Positions 13,090-25,303 are shown, numbered from the stretch's first letter. The stretch is DNA of 64,000 nucleotides from Hyposmocoma kahamanoa (GCF_003589595.1 NW_020654748.1:2277642-2341641); one strand, 5' to 3'. Notes: generated by a model not told the origin, from the sequence alone. Numbers and translations are program-made.

Positions 13090-13310
13090 CGGAAATTAAA
13101 CGGTGTAGTCGGGTGGTGGGGTGTCTGCCCGCCTTGCCACCTACCACCCAGGTGGGGGTTTAGAATAGCAATCTAGGGAGTCTGAATGGGGCGAGTGAAA
13201 TATCTAGCCGGCCGTCGGGCGTTGGGCCTACGAAAACGCATTAGCCGAGAGATGAAGCCTGGCATGGTAATGCATGTCTGGTGCAGAGGGGCATTTGGAT
13301 TCTAACTACA
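13090..13310. other. GC-rich patch, unassigned
   Basis: GC-rich block with gggtggtggggtgtct and cctaccaccc. Its minus strand carries ctagattgctattctaaa, which is also the core of the minisatellite at 13741-13985. Confidence 0.35.
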
Positions 13311-13740
13311 ATATTTAGACACGTGTTAGGGCCTATTTTCGGAAATAATATTAAATTAAATCCGTATTTACGATAATATATTTTTGAAAGTAATTAGTTT
13401 AAAATGCAGATACTACTAAATAGGATATACCAATATATTTAAAATTACTATGTCTCTGCAAAAGGCTACAACAAAATTTTAAATTTTTTTCTAATTTGAT
13501 ACAAGAACAAAACAGACAATAAAAATTGTCTATCCCAAGTACCTACCTGGTTTTGGATTAGCTATGTAATGCTTTTGCGTTTGTGCAAGGGTTTCAGCGT
13601 CCGTGCTACGAAAGGTTTAGATATTAATTAAATCCTTATGAGGATGTTTGATAAAGTATGAAATTGACTTTGGTACTTTGGTTGCCAATAAAATAAAAGT
13701 ATCCTTTATCTGATTTCGTTTCAAAATTCTGACATAAGAT

Positions 13741-13985
13741 GTTCAAAACCATTCTTTTTCAAATCAGTAGATTTGAAAAAAGAACTCTAGATTGCTATTC
13801 AAATGTGTAAATTTGAAAGAAGAATGGTTTTGACCATCTAGATTTGAAAAAAGAACTGTAGATTGCTATTCAAAACTGTAGATTTGAAAAAAGAACTCTA
13901 GATTGCTATTCGAATGTGTAAATTTGAAAGAGTGGTTTTGAAAATCCAGATTTGAAAAAAGAACTCCAAATTGCTATTCTAAACT
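13741..13985 (+). repeat. Minisatellite with two alternating unit types
   Basis: gatttgaaaaaagaac starts at 13770, 13841, 13881 and 13949 (spacings 71, 40, 68). A ~40-bp unit (with tagattgctattc) alternates with a ~31-bp unit (aatttgaaagaagaatgg). The first 27 bp (13741-13767) are the second unit in reverse orientation. Confidence 0.85.
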
Positions 13986-14561
13986 TATTAGATGGAAATT
14001 AACGAATGAATGAACAAACATTCATTATTGCATATAATAATACAAACATTAAGGTGAATGTAGGTTCCCCACTACTTTCTCTTGCTTTTCTTTATTCACT
14101 GTCCAGCAGTACATTAGCGCCCGTAAAATTTTAGAACTATATTTTTTCCATATATGACCTTCGGCTTCAATTAGCTCTTAGATCACGGATCGAAATTCGT
14201 AAAGGCTTCGTTTTGATCTGCAGAATTGTATTTTCTATGCTAGTTTAAAATAACATGCATGTGGAACAGTCGAGTAATTTAAGTGGATGTCAAGAAAGCT
14301 TCTCTCGCTTCGATTATTATAACAATAACAACAGTAATGTATAACAGAGTAACCTAATGTACAACAGGCTTTATTGCTAAGCAGCAATATTTACATGGCA
14401 ACTTTGGGATAGAAATTTAGGTGTTGCAAAGGGTTTGCCAAAGAGTCTTTCGTGATATTGATTTTTTTTATCATGATATACAGGATGCTGTACAAAGTGT
14501 AGTCATATTTTATAATACGAAAATTAGCATGACACTTATTTTAGTTTTTGTGACCATGTTT
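13986..14561. other. No feature recognised
   Basis: AT-rich, no supported element. Confidence 0.5.
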
Positions 14562-14853
14562 ATTTTTCTTTATAATATTAAGTGACGTGACGAACAAGTC
14601 ATGCGCCTGATGGTAAGCTACACGCCTGTCCATAACAGTTGCAGTGCCACTCAGAGCTTTAAATCGCAAAGATTTGAGGGGCACTGCCACTACGCCCGTC
14701 ATCCTGAGACATAAGTGGACATGTCCCATGTGCGCGTAATTTCACCAGCACTTTTCAAAACCGGAACACAGTATTGCTGACATTACTGCTTGGCGGCAGA
14801 AATAGGGTAAGATGACAGTACTACCCTGGACGAATTCTTTTACAAGGAGCTAC
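14562..14853 (-). repeat. Rep-A copy 4, near full length
   Basis: Minus-sense; full order of family blocks from aaggagctac (5') to tataatattaagtgacg (3'). Confidence 0.9.
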
Positions 14854-14995
14854 AGAAAACGGTAAGAATAGTTAGCCTATACATATACATACATACAGTC
14901 CCATTAGTCTAGCATTGCTGTATATTTTGTAATACTTTATTATTTAATTTAAAATAAGTGTTTAAAAAGTTGCGTTCAAATTTCAATAACTGTAA

Positions 14996-15281
14996 CATTG
15001 ACTAACAAATAAATGGACGACGGGTCTAATACAAAAACCACGAAAAAAATGTCCCAAGTCAACCTATTTAAACGTAGTGACATGTAAAGGAATATGAAAA
15101 AGCTAAAACGTTGAATTTAAATTGTAATGTCATCGCAGTACTGTCTAATTTTGCTTGCTTCGCTGTCAGTCAAACAAACGAAGACTAAAGCGTGAATGAC
15201 GCTCTGTATACGATTTTAACGCCCTATAAGTTCGGACACTTTTTAGCGCGGACCCGACGTCCATATAATTGTAAGTCAATG
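14996..15281 (+). mobile_element. H element 1: hAT- or P-like MITE, 286 bp
   Basis: Terminal inverted repeats of about 31 bp with few mismatches begin CATTGAC and end GTCAATG. The flanks aactgtaa (14988-14995) and atctgtaa (15282-15289) form an 8-bp target duplication with one mismatch. It has no coding capacity. CA...TG ends with 8-bp duplications fit hAT (or P) superfamily elements. Confidence 0.85.
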
Positions 15282-15289
15282 ATCTGTAA

Positions 15290-16209
15290 CGACAAATTTG
15301 TTTGATGAAAGATTTTGTAGAGGGAGGTACTATCAACTCTATGTATATATTCCTTGACGTATAGATAAGTATATTTACTCTGATCTCTAATAATAGTTAA
15401 CAATATATATTTTCGCTTAAAAGCAACGATTTGATAAATTGGTTTCGGTTATGAATTTTCCCGTCAGTTTTATATGACACGATCGAGAGTGCACGTAATT
15501 CAGCTGCGTAGTTTCGGTTGGTAAGTATCCAAATAACAAAATATCATAAGTGTGTAAAAAACAATGATACAAAATATAACTTCTTTATTTGGTGAATCTA
15601 TCTTTGAATCTAATAAGAATGCAAATGTATTCTCGAAGAACAAACATAATTCCGTTATTAGCGAAGACGTCGGCGTGATATATTATCAAGTTAAAATTAA
15701 ATTAATTTCACCACCCCCTTTGTACAGGGACGTAATAAGGTATGGGTTAAAGAGGCGATAAATATAATTGAACTGTCTTCTATAGATGGTAAATGATTTT
15801 TGCAATCTATTTATTAAATTTAAATTATAACATTCTAATTTTATGAACTTGCTGAACAAGCCTACGTTGACGCGCGCGCTCTACATACTCAACTTAATGC
15901 CTAATAACGTGGACATATTCTTTTGTGCTTTGAGTGAACTCACAAGGATAGCGTCATTTATCCTGTATTATGAAAATATGTTGGTTAATATAGAAATAGG
16001 CATAAGTACAATATATAGTGTAAATCTATTTGAGTGTGTGCGTTGAGTGAATTTATTTTATTTGTTTATTTGTTCGTATTGGCTCTACATTTCTTGTAAA
16101 ATTGATAATTATATCTTATTGAAAGCAAATTTTTATATAGCGCTAAATTAACAAAATTGAATATTAGATTTATTAGCCATCGTCCTATCTTTGTAAACGT
16201 TAGTATTTT
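15290..16209. other. No feature recognised
   Basis: AT-rich; open frames at 15564 and 15843 show no family features. Confidence 0.5.
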
Positions 16210-16419
16210 TTTAGTAGCAGTCTTTGTCACCTTACCTATTTCTGCCACCAAGCAGTAATGTGAACATTACTGCGTTACGGCTTTGAAGGGTAAGGGTGTT
16301 AGTGAAATTACAGGCACATGGGATTTATCAACTTGTGTCTCAGAGTTTGCCATTCAAAGCTCTGAGTGTCAGTGCAACTGCTATGTACAGGCGAGTTGTT
16401 GGTATCATTAAAAAAAAAA
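16210..16419 (+). repeat. Rep-A copy 5 with A-tail
   Basis: Begins at the family's 5' end (ttagtagcagt), has an internal deletion just after it, and ends in a run of ten A's (ggtatcattaaaaaaaaaa). This copy shows clearly that the element is A-tailed. Confidence 0.85.
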
Positions 16420-16799
16420 TTAATAATTTGTTGTATTAAATAGTTTAAAAATTCAAATAGTCAGATGGAATAAACCTGCAAACACAGTGCCGTACTAAGG
16501 CCGTAAAATAGACGCGATCTGAATGTCTCTCTCTCTCCGTATCCCTACTATCTCCCTGATATATTGAGGATGTTTAATTAAAATATCTTTAAGTGATTTA
16601 TGAGTCCGATAATGGCGGTTCATGGCTTGTTTATCGGACATTCGAGCGATGCTTCATGATTCATGGATGCTTAAGTAAGTAGATACAATTTTTAGCTACT
16701 TATCTTCTAATATTTATTTGTATTGAATGTAACGATGTTTTTCATCATGATCAACCCATTTATAACATCCACTGTTGGACACGGATCTCCTATCAGGTA

Positions 16800-16963
16800 A
16801 GGATGCCTGCTCAATCCGGAATGTGAACTTCACACTTTTTTGGAGGGTTGTGAACCTTCTTCGACGTGCAGGTTACGATGTTTTCCTTCACCGAAAACCT
16901 CATGGTAAATTTAAATTTAAATTTTGCACATAAACTTCAAAAAACTCTGAAGTGCGACCGGAT
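16800..16963 (-). repeat. SINE-4 copy 1 (lepidopteran tRNA-derived type)
   Basis: Minus strand reads acttcagagttttttgaag, atttatgtgcaaaat-type segment, catgaggttttcggtgaagg, cctgcacgtcgaagaaggtt. The head is degraded. The body matches 60789-61040. Confidence 0.7.
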
Positions 16964-17173
16964 TTCCCTGCCATTATTCAGTCTGTTGCTAAGTTGGAAG
17001 TGTGGTAGCTCCAGTTAGACACGCAGACATTGGTTCGAAGCCTGTCAGATAGAACGATTTTTTTATATGTGCGGTCACAAAAATATTAAAATTTATCGAT
17101 ATTCCTAGGATTGTTGTGGACGGACGAAGTGTTTCTCTTTCACATATCTATGGCGAGCGGCTAGGGAGTGTAA

Positions 17174-17296
17174 TCCCTGCCTGAAGACTTATTTTCCGAA
17201 CGCTATAACTTGGACCTTTTCAAGGCGAGAGTGAATGGGCATTATTTAGGTGTGCATGCTACATCGTCGACTTTATCGTCACTTTTGAACAAGTGA
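17174..17296 (+). pseudogene. C-terminal scrap of a non-LTR retrotransposon ORF
   Basis: A 40-codon frame ends at tga (17294-17296) and reads ...ERYNLDLFKARVNGHYLG..., the pattern often seen at the end of LINE reverse transcriptases (paRYDLdxFKxRVnrhl). It is bounded upstream by an in-frame stop at 17171. A related nucleotide segment recurs at 54885-54938. Confidence 0.45.
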
Positions 17297-17834
17297 GATG
17301 GAAGTCACAGGCGCACTTAATTGTTTAAAAAGAAATAAAACATCCTCGCACCGCGTTTCTCGAAATTAGGTAGTGTAAGAAGATTAATGCAACAGCCGTA
17401 CTGTACATAAATTTTCTTACATGTTTAAAATATATAAAAGTAAAACATAATTACTGAAAATAATCGATATATATTTTCCACAAAAGCCGTTTTATTTACA
17501 TGAGTTGCCTCTAAACTCGATTGCAGCATGCCCCGGGGTACCAATTTCCCGGGCAAATTTAATTTGCCTCTTTGAGAAAAAGTTGCTACGAACCGAGACG
17601 CTACGTTGTTTTCATGTTTTGTAGCGAAACTGAGACATTTCTGTTTCTCTTCTAATGATGTAAAGTGGTTTGACAGTGTATAACTTTTCATCAAATGTCA
17701 TTCGACAAAACGTACTCCCAATAAAAAAGTGATATAAAACAAAAAGTAATATTTTCGGGAAACTGACAAAACAATTTTGTTAGATGGAAGGAATTTTTAT
17801 TGCTTTCCATCTTTGTATTAATAATTATAATATA
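17297..17834. other. No feature recognised
   Basis: AT-rich with small Sma-type cccggg clusters near 17530-17555; nothing supported. Confidence 0.45.
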
Positions 17835-18139
17835 TTTTTTTATAATATCAAGTGACAGGACGAACAAGTCGTGCGCCTGATGGTAAGCTATACGCCTGTC
17901 CATAACGGTTGCAGTGCCACTCAGAGCTTTAAATAGCAAAGATCTGAGAGGCTTAGCCAACGCACCCGCCATCCTGAGACATAGGTGGACAAGTCACATG
18001 TGCCTGTTATTTCACCAGCACCCTCTTACCCTTCTAAACCGGAACGCAGTAATTAGCATTACTGCTTGGCGGCAGAAATAGGTAAGGTGGCAGTACTTTG
18101 CGGGACGAACTCTTTTAGAAGGAGTTCTACTGCTGCTAT
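17835..18139 (-). repeat. Rep-A copy 6, near full length
   Basis: Minus-sense copy from gcagtagaactccttcta to tataatatcaagtgacagg on plus orientation; all family blocks in order. Confidence 0.9.
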
Positions 18140-18322
18140 AAACTATAATGGAGTGATTTCATGGTAGTAAAACACATAATATTAAATAAATATAAATTTA
18201 ATTGCTTAACTGTATTGCCCATTTTTCCGCAGAATTTTAGAGTACGCCAGCCAAATTTCGAATCCTCGTTATCATATTTACGTTCCGCGGCTTGAAAATA
18301 TACAAAAAAAGTTTATTTGTTC

Positions 18323-18434
18323 AGGAAATGAAACTATTTTTCCGGATTTTAATCGCGTATATTATCGCGTATGTTTTTTCAAACAAACCAACGTTTCCAG
18401 CCTTTTACAATAAGTCCCATGGCACGGTTTTAAC
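18323..18434 (-). repeat. Rep-P copy 1, left arm
   Basis: aggaaatgaaactatttttc ... caaacaaaccaacgtttcc ... cccatggcacggtt. It is an inverted partner of 18606-18776, separated by ~170 bp of AT-rich DNA. An internal tcgcgtat block is duplicated. Confidence 0.75.
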
Positions 18435-18605
18435 AATACGAATTTTTATTAAGTTAAATTTATTATTAATTAACAATATATTTAATTAAAAATAATTTGT
18501 AAAACATATGTATCGTAAATTGGTACGTTCTTTGTAAAATTCAAAATAAGGTATTAATTAATAATTTTTGTAACTATAGTGGAAAAATGGAATGATTTAC
18601 ATTAA

Positions 18606-18776
18606 TATTAGACATAACTGGTTGATGACTTTATCACCTCAGTCAACCGTGACCATGGGACCTGTATAATGCCCGAAACGTTGGTTAGTTTGAAAAAAAC
18701 AAATATACGCGATTTAAATCCGGAAAAATGGCTTCATTTTCTACGTGTAACAATCGTGAAAATCGTAGAACTCGAT
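18606..18776 (+). repeat. Rep-P copy 1, right arm
   Basis: Starts ttagacataactggt, continues tcaaccgtgaccatgggacc, cgaaacgttggttag, aaatatacgcgatttaaatc, and ends gtagaactcgat. It opens the long frame that continues into a LINE remnant. Confidence 0.8.
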
Positions 18777-18839
18777 AGTTTGACTCGACAGATTTTTACA
18801 ATTCTGCCAATTATTACAATCTCTGTAGGAAGCATCTTC

Positions 18840-19142
18840 TCCTATCACTTTCACATACACATTTGTCGTGATATTAGTGACTTAAAGGTTTTAATAAAAA
18901 TAGCATCGGACTCTATTGACTGTCCGGAACTGCTATCACAAGTATCACTGAGAGTTGCCACTAAGTATCTTAGAAACCATTCACTTTTGGCTCTACCCCC
19001 GGCCCGTACTAATTACAAACAAAACAAGTTTATGAGGCGTGCAAGCAATAATTTTAACGTTTTATTTAAAACTTTTGATCTGGATCTTTTCAATGGGAGT
19101 GTGATGTCGGCACTGTTTGAGCACTTCTTTGACCTTTACTGA
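18840..19142 (+). pseudogene. Non-LTR reverse transcriptase C-terminus
   Basis: The longest open frame of the window (18669-19142, 157 codons) is a chimera: about the first 36 codons come from Rep-P. From about codon 58 on it reads DLKVLIKIASDSIDCPELL, then RTNYKQNKFMRRASNNFN and DLDLFNGS. These match the usual insect LINE ending (aDlkvLykilnGsIDcPeLL ... RTnyxxnxfmxRa ... DldlF). It ends at a natural-looking stop. The polymerase core is absent, consistent with 5' truncation. The apparent start codon lies in Rep-P and is not biological. Confidence 0.6.
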
Positions 19143-20266
19143 GGTTTACAACAGCTGTGTTCTTTTTATGCTGCAAATAATAAGTCAGGCAAAAAACAAA
19201 GCAATTCTATTCAACCTAGACTTTTGTCCCTTAGAATGTAGTTTTGATAACATAAATATTGAGACGGCTATAAAGCTGACTCCATACCCGTCGTAAAACA
19301 GATTTCATGGCGCTGCGTAACCCAAAACATATTAAACGTCATTGCTACACTGCTAAGCATTACGGCATAGTCGCGTCATTAGAGAAACCAGAAATGTAAA
19401 CTAAATTTTTTTTTTAAAATCCATCTCGTATTTCTGACAGGAGTTTACAATTGCAGATGCCGCCGGTATAAAAAATTTTACTTCTTATCCCCGTTAGGGG
19501 CTATGTCTATACTTTAGCTTACAATTTTTTAGATTGACATCTGTTTTTTTAAACTCATAGTAAAGGCACAGAGAACTAAGTCCTTTGGTCTGACTGGAGT
19601 CGAATCGCTCTTACCATGATGTGGCAACATACGATGGTTCGACGTTGGTAGGCAACCGGTTGTCGACTACTAGGACGTCCCTTTTCGCCGCCTACGAGCT
19701 GGCATTTTTTCGAGATAAAATTGATTTCTCTCAATAAACATTTATGAGTTTTATTTCGTACGTTTTTTTTAACATAACCTAGCCCTGGAGCAAAGACAGT
19801 AAGTAAGGATGACATCCCGCCGTACGTCGGGATGGCAAAAGGGGGCGGGCGGGATGAGCTGTTGGAGCAAATGGGCAAACTCTTCGAAATATATTCTGTA
19901 AAAAGTTATTTATTTTATTTTTAATTTAAAAGGGAGATCGAAAGCTTAAAACTAAAGTATTTAATTTTAATTATTTTATTATTTAATAATAGCAACAACT
20001 GAGAGTCAATTAAAGAACCTCACAAATAGAAATATTATACGTCGACTGGCAAATCCTATCGTCACGATGGTAAGCACTGTAGTGCATGCCATTGATACGA
20101 GAAGAAGTTAAACAAGATCATTATGTCGAATGTACTCTTTATGTAAAAGGTGGAAATTAGAGACGGATCAGCAAGGATAAAGCTTTTCGGGATTTCTGAC
20201 ATTTGTAGTAGTCTTACCACAAGTTGGTCGCATAAACACTTTTAATCCTTACCAGAAACAGAACCG
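19143..20266. other. No supported gene; GC-richer patch 19580-19870
   Basis: 19580-19870 is GC-richer and holds a short hairpin (catcccg...cgggatg) and a 100-codon minus frame with no recognisable motif. The rest is AT-rich. Confidence 0.4.
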
Positions 20267-20274
20267 AATGGCAC

Positions 20275-20560
20275 CATTGACTTACAAATAAATGAACGAC
20301 GGGTCTAATACATAAATCACGAAAAAAATGTCCCAAGTCAACCTATTTAAACGTAGTGACATGTAAAGGAATATGAAAAAGCTAAACCGTTGAATTTAAA
20401 TTGTAATGTCATCGCAGTACTATCTAATTGTGCTTGCTTCGCTGTCAGTCGAACAAACGAAGACTAAAGCGTGAATGACGCTCTGTATATGATTTTAACG
20501 CCCTATAAGTTCGGACACTTTTTAGCGCGGACCCGACGTCCATATAATTGTAAGTCAATG
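20275..20560 (+). mobile_element. H element 2: MITE, 286 bp, perfect 8-bp target duplication
   Basis: Same length as copy 1, differing by about nine substitutions. Flanked on both sides by aatggcac (20267-20274 and 20561-20568). Terminal inverted repeats CATTGACTTACAA... pair over 31 bp with a few mismatches. Confidence 0.92.
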
Positions 20561-20577
20561 AATGGCACGATAAAAAA

Positions 20578-20904
20578 GTGTCTGGAAAATCGTCTTTCGT
20601 CTTGATGATTATAGATTTCTTTTATATCTGTGATGTCAATCGAAATATCTTCAAAATTCATGGGTATTACGCAACTAACTTAACCTCCCAAGGTTTGATA
20701 GAAGTAGTACAATACTATAAAATCAGGGGCGGGTACAAAATCACGTACAATGTACAATTCGTGGGACGTGACTCGGTCCTGGTGACGTCACATGTGATTT
20801 ATAACTACCACTTGTTGCATTTTTCACCCAGCATTGTGATGATGTTCGTATCACAGGGACGCCATGTGGTTTTTGATTTGAAATACGACAAAATAGAACA
20901 CTAA
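20578..20904 (+). other. 108-codon open frame of unknown meaning
   Basis: It begins 10 bp after the H element target duplication. The second half is fairly GC-balanced and contains a perfect TGACGTCA (20783-20790). No domain, signal peptide or family resemblance; possibly chance or an old gene scrap. Confidence 0.15.
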
Positions 20905-21224
20905 AATAATTTGCTACGAAATTAGAAAAATATTATTCTAATTCTATAATAAAGTTACAATGTCAATAGCGTAAATGTGACAGTCTATGGTGTTTTTAAA
21001 TTTAAATTTAATAGAGAAATTTAATTGAATGAGGTGCACGGAAGAAGTCTATCCGCACGACGTACCACTACCGTGCCAAACCAAGACATTTTAATATAAA
21101 AAAAAACAGCTTTTTAAAAAAATTGCAAAAAATATGATTTTTCTGTTTTTTTTGTAATTTTCAAGTTAACAACATAAAAGATACATTTAACTTACTTTTT
21201 ACATTAGATACTAAAGAATTCTAT

Positions 21225-21526
21225 CTTTTTTTTATAATACCAAGTGACAGGACGAACAAGTCGTGCGCCTGGTGGCAAGCCACACGCCTATATATAACAG
21301 TTGCAGTGCCACACAGAGCTTTAAATCGCAAAGACCTTAGGGGCACTGCCACTGCGCCCGTCACCCTGAGCCATAAGTTGATAAATCCTATGTACCTGTA
21401 ATTTCACCAGCACCCTTACCCTTTCAAACCGGAACGCAGCATACTCACATTATTGTTTGGCGGCACAAATAGAATGTTAGAAATAGAACGTAAAAAGTAG
21501 TAAGTTGGCAGTACTTTTCAGGCAGG
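21225..21526 (-). repeat. Rep-A copy 7, near full length
   Basis: Minus-sense. The 5' end is replaced at ~21526 by the start of the tandem Rep-C. Confidence 0.9.
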
Positions 21527-22021
21527 TTTTTTCAACAACTTTTTAGTCGTAGCGCCGTCTATGCGAAATCTATGAAAGTTTTATCACCCACTTAAATAAC
21601 TTTACAGTTACCAGTCCTAGCGATGTCGTTATTCACTGTATTTTAAATTTTTATTCAATTGATATTCAATTATTTTTTGTGAAATTATTCCACTAGTTTG
21701 TTATAATTATTAGTACAAAGATCGAACACTCAGAAAAAACTCCTTCGATCCGGTCGGATTTGAACCGACGTCTTCTAGCTTACCGTGCCAGACGCTATAC
21801 CAACTAAGCCATGGAAAGAACCAGCGGATCTCAAGAATTTTTCTATGTGCTTGCGTCGTATCTTTGTATTTGGTTTTTTCAACGAACCTTTAGTCGTAGC
21901 GCCATCTATGAGAAATCTATGAAAGTTTTATCACCCAGTTAGATAACTTTACAGTTACCAGCCCTGGCGAGAGATGTCGCTATTCACTGTATTTTAAATT
22001 TTTATTGAATTGATATTCAGT
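21526..22021 (-). repeat. Rep-C copy 2, tandem 1.4 units
   Basis: On the minus strand: body, tRNA-like head (B box as ggatttgaac on plus, 21756-21765), linker, then a second body. attcactgtattttaaattt occurs at 21631 and 21982, giving a period of 351 bp. Both bodies carry the gtcgtagcgcc.tctatg block. Confidence 0.85.
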
Positions 22022-22952
22022 ATTGGCAGAACTTCTCGGAACGAACTCTTTCACAAGGGCCTCTACAGCTACTAAAATTATGTTATAATATATGTATTAA
22101 ATATTATCTAGCCATTATAATTGACTGTACAAAATAAGCTACGTGTATTGAAAAACTAATAAATGTGTATTGCATTGATAACAACTGAAAGATTCTTGCT
22201 GTTATGAAATTAATAGTAATTTGTTATGCAAGGCTGGAAAGTTGTTGTTCGAGCGAGTGCTTGTACTGAAACCCGAGCAAGCGAAGGAAGCTAAGATAAA
22301 AATAGATTCCTGAGCGTAGCGAGGGTTTTAAAGGCATGAGACGCAAAACAACTTTGCTACCGGGCAAACCACATAACTTTTCACCTCACTATAGCGATGA
22401 AATAAAAACAGTTGAACTACAAAACATCAGTTTTTTATAAAAGAAAAAGTTTATATTCGGATGCGTTATGATTTTACACCTCATAAATTTTTATTCTTGC
22501 TTGTAATTTTATTTATGTGATTAAGTGATTATTGAAATTATTTTAGTTCTTCGACGAATTAAAATAATTTATCATTCATCATTGTCAATTTAATGTCAAG
22601 AATAATAAGAATAAAATATACCAACGCATTTATATTACATAAATAAGTATTTGAATGTGTCATTTTTTTTCAGTCTATCGTCAAGTTCGAATTTCAAAAT
22701 TTCGTTTTCCACGCAAGCGTGCAAAGAACGCTTTTGCGCGCAGATTTCTAAGGAGAAAAGCCTAAGCCTTTCAGAGCTAGTGCGGTGAAAAAAACAAAAA
22801 AAAAATATACTGGGACTTTTAGTGTTGTGATGTGACGGGATAGGTTTATTCATTTCCTGTACCCTGGGCAATAATCGGCGTGTATGTTCACCGCGATGTC
22901 CAAGTATTAATAAAATAGTGTCGATACGATAATTACAACTTTTTTATAAAAA
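22022..22952. other. No feature recognised
   Basis: AT-rich; a 78-codon minus frame at 22635 has no recognisable motif. Confidence 0.45.
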
Positions 22953-23149
22953 GAACATCTATTTGCCAAGTTTTAATGAAATCGGTTACTGGAGAGTGCG
23001 CGAAACTGTATTCCACCCCTAGTTTTTTCTTCAAATTTATATGAAATTTGAAGTCGGTTCAGAAATGCCAGACTTATTGCGTAACATACATACAAAAAAA
23101 TATACAGTCAAATTGAGAACCTACTCCTATTTTTGAAGTCGGTTAAAAA
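22953..23149 (-). repeat. Rep-B copy 3, internally deleted
   Basis: Contains catctatttgccaagtttta at one end and ttttgaagtcggttaaaaa at the other; the centre is shortened. Confidence 0.75.
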
Positions 23150-23430
23150 GGTAGAAAGAGGAATTTTTCTTTTTTATCTTTTTTTTTGTCTATTGCGTCA
23201 CTAGTTTAGTAATAAAATTGGTGCAATTTTTTATCTACAGTTTTATTTTTATCACAATATTCTTGACTCTGAATTCGTACCTGTCTATAGCGGACTGAGT
23301 TTTATGTTGTGCACTGTTGTCAAATGCAACGGCTACGTTTCTAAGAATAAAATTTTACTTTCTACGAAGGAAATAGAGAGTTATTATTTTTATATTCTCT
23401 TTGTACATGCGAGTAGAATTTCGATTTTGA

Positions 23431-23572
23431 AGCTTTGAAGCGTAAGGTGTAATTACAGCAGGAACTTGTCAACTTATGTCTCAGGGTGACACGCGCAGTG
23501 GCAGATCGCACAGAAATTTGCGATTTAAAGCTCTAGAGTCGAATTGCAACTCTACCTTCCTTGTCATAACTA
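23431..23572 (+). repeat. Rep-A copy 8, partial
   Basis: Plus-sense middle of the element (gtgtaattacagc ... ttgcgatttaaagctct); no A-tail. Confidence 0.75.
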
Positions 23573-23593
23573 AAGCATGTGCATTTCATTTAA

Positions 23594-23781
23594 CTGCCTG
23601 ACACGCAGAAGTCCCAGGTTCGATTCCCGGGTTGGGAGACATATTTATATGACCTACATTTATTTCTCTCGTGAGTTTGGGTGTAATTTATGGTTGTCTA
23701 TGTTTGTGTCCATGGCACCCGCGACACAGGGTTTCCGTTGTGCGGGGCTATGTTGAGTGTGTGTGTTATTATTATTTCGGT
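23594..23781 (+). repeat. SINE-3 copy 2
   Basis: B box ggttcgattcccggg followed by tttatttctctcgtgagttt, gtttgtgtccatggcacccg and a terminal ttattattatt. Head truncated at its 5' side. Confidence 0.75.
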
Positions 23782-23784
23782 AAC

Positions 23785-25300
23785 TTTTGAGATATTGGCA
23801 CCAGTGGCACCTAAAAACTAAAAGTTATTGAAGATGATTTTACTTCACTATAAAACTCAAACAAAAAAACCGATTAGAGGGTATGGTAGGTCTCGTTTCA
23901 ATGACCTCAGACATGTGAATAACTCAATTTCCGTAAAATATTTATTACGTTAGTTATGTTAAAGAGGACAGAACTGCTATGGACAGTGTATTACTAGGTA
24001 TTATTAAAAAAATATGAGTCCCGAAGAAAACAGGTTGAGTATGCAATATACTGCCCTTTTTGGTAAGGCATATATTTAAATGATATTTTATATTTGCAAA
24101 AGGAGCAGGCATAAAAATCTAAACGGCCATCTTTTTTAATGATTGATACTCATTCTCTGAGCCATAAAATAAATTAAATCATTCGATATTTTTAATCTTT
24201 TCTGGGGCTTATCGTGAAAGTTTCTACAATCGAATCAGTAACGAAGCAGTTAAATTTAGGATCCTAAGCTGAATCGTTGAAATTCGTACCATGAGCTAGT
24301 TAAAATTGATTCTCTTTCGAACCGCTAACCCGCGAATGAATGCCCGATATTTGTCTCTGGTCCGCTACCATTTCGTATTGTGAAATTTTTAAATGTAATG
24401 GTCTTTCTTTAGATACGTGTTATTTTTAGTCAAAGACAGCTACACAAACAATGTTTGATTTTTATAAATTATCTTTAATTAAAACTATGTTGGGTTTAAA
24501 AACTAAGACAAATGAGCATTAAAAATAAAATTTTGTAACTTGTTTTTAATCGGGTCGCTCGGCTCGTGCTGCTTTTTCATATACTAAGATTTATTAGGGG
24601 ATCAATATCAAATGATATATACTGGTTATAAATGTTATCAATCGTTAAAAAAGAAGACCAATGTTGAGAAAAGAGGATCAAATATTATTTTTGAATACCA
24701 AATATTAATTTAGTGTGCTTAAACATAATAAATTACCTTGAATGCAGTTCATTTATAATTTGTCTATAGATCAATTATATCTTTGAGGATCTAATAATAT
24801 TGGTACCTAATTGGTCATTGTCATCAAAATTACAGTTTTGCTTTTATACTTAACTGTACTAATACGATAGAACTAAGAAAAAAATTATATGTGATATTGC
24901 AAAACGGGATTTTATTTAAGCTATCCTCAAGAATAATCATGTTATTCAATAAAAAAAAATCATCATCAGTATAAAAAGAAAGTTTACAGAATCTATCCAA
25001 GAAGTAAATCTACTTTAGAGGTTAAGATAGGGGTTTATGGGAGCAACAAGTAAATTGACTTCCGACCCGTTAACACGGTACTAGAAACAAGGGCCTCAGG
25101 GAGAGTTTCATCACGATATGCTGCTTAAGGGCGTTATCAGTATGAAGGGTTAAAACATTGTAATGTCGTCGCGGACGTTAACATATATGAACATTCTGAA
25201 TAGCGCAATAAGATCATTGATCGCACCCTTGTTGTACGAGGTCACATCTGCAAAATAACAACTTTTCGATGTTTAAAGATACTACGAACGAAATTAGGGT
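23785..25300. other. 1.5 kb without recognisable feature
   Basis: AT-rich. The last ~28 bp (25273-25300, aaagatactacgaacgaaat) reappear near 54762-54784. Confidence 0.45.
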
Positions 25301-25303
25301 ATA

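Noticed and set aside
14541..14729. Small protein in each Rep-A copy
   Set aside because: The frame is shared because the copies are homologous; several copies break it and no start or domain is consistent.
20783..20790. CRE-type TGACGTCA (also 52741 and 55684)
   Set aside because: An 8-mer is expected about once or more in 64 kb; three scattered sites without promoter context are not evidence.
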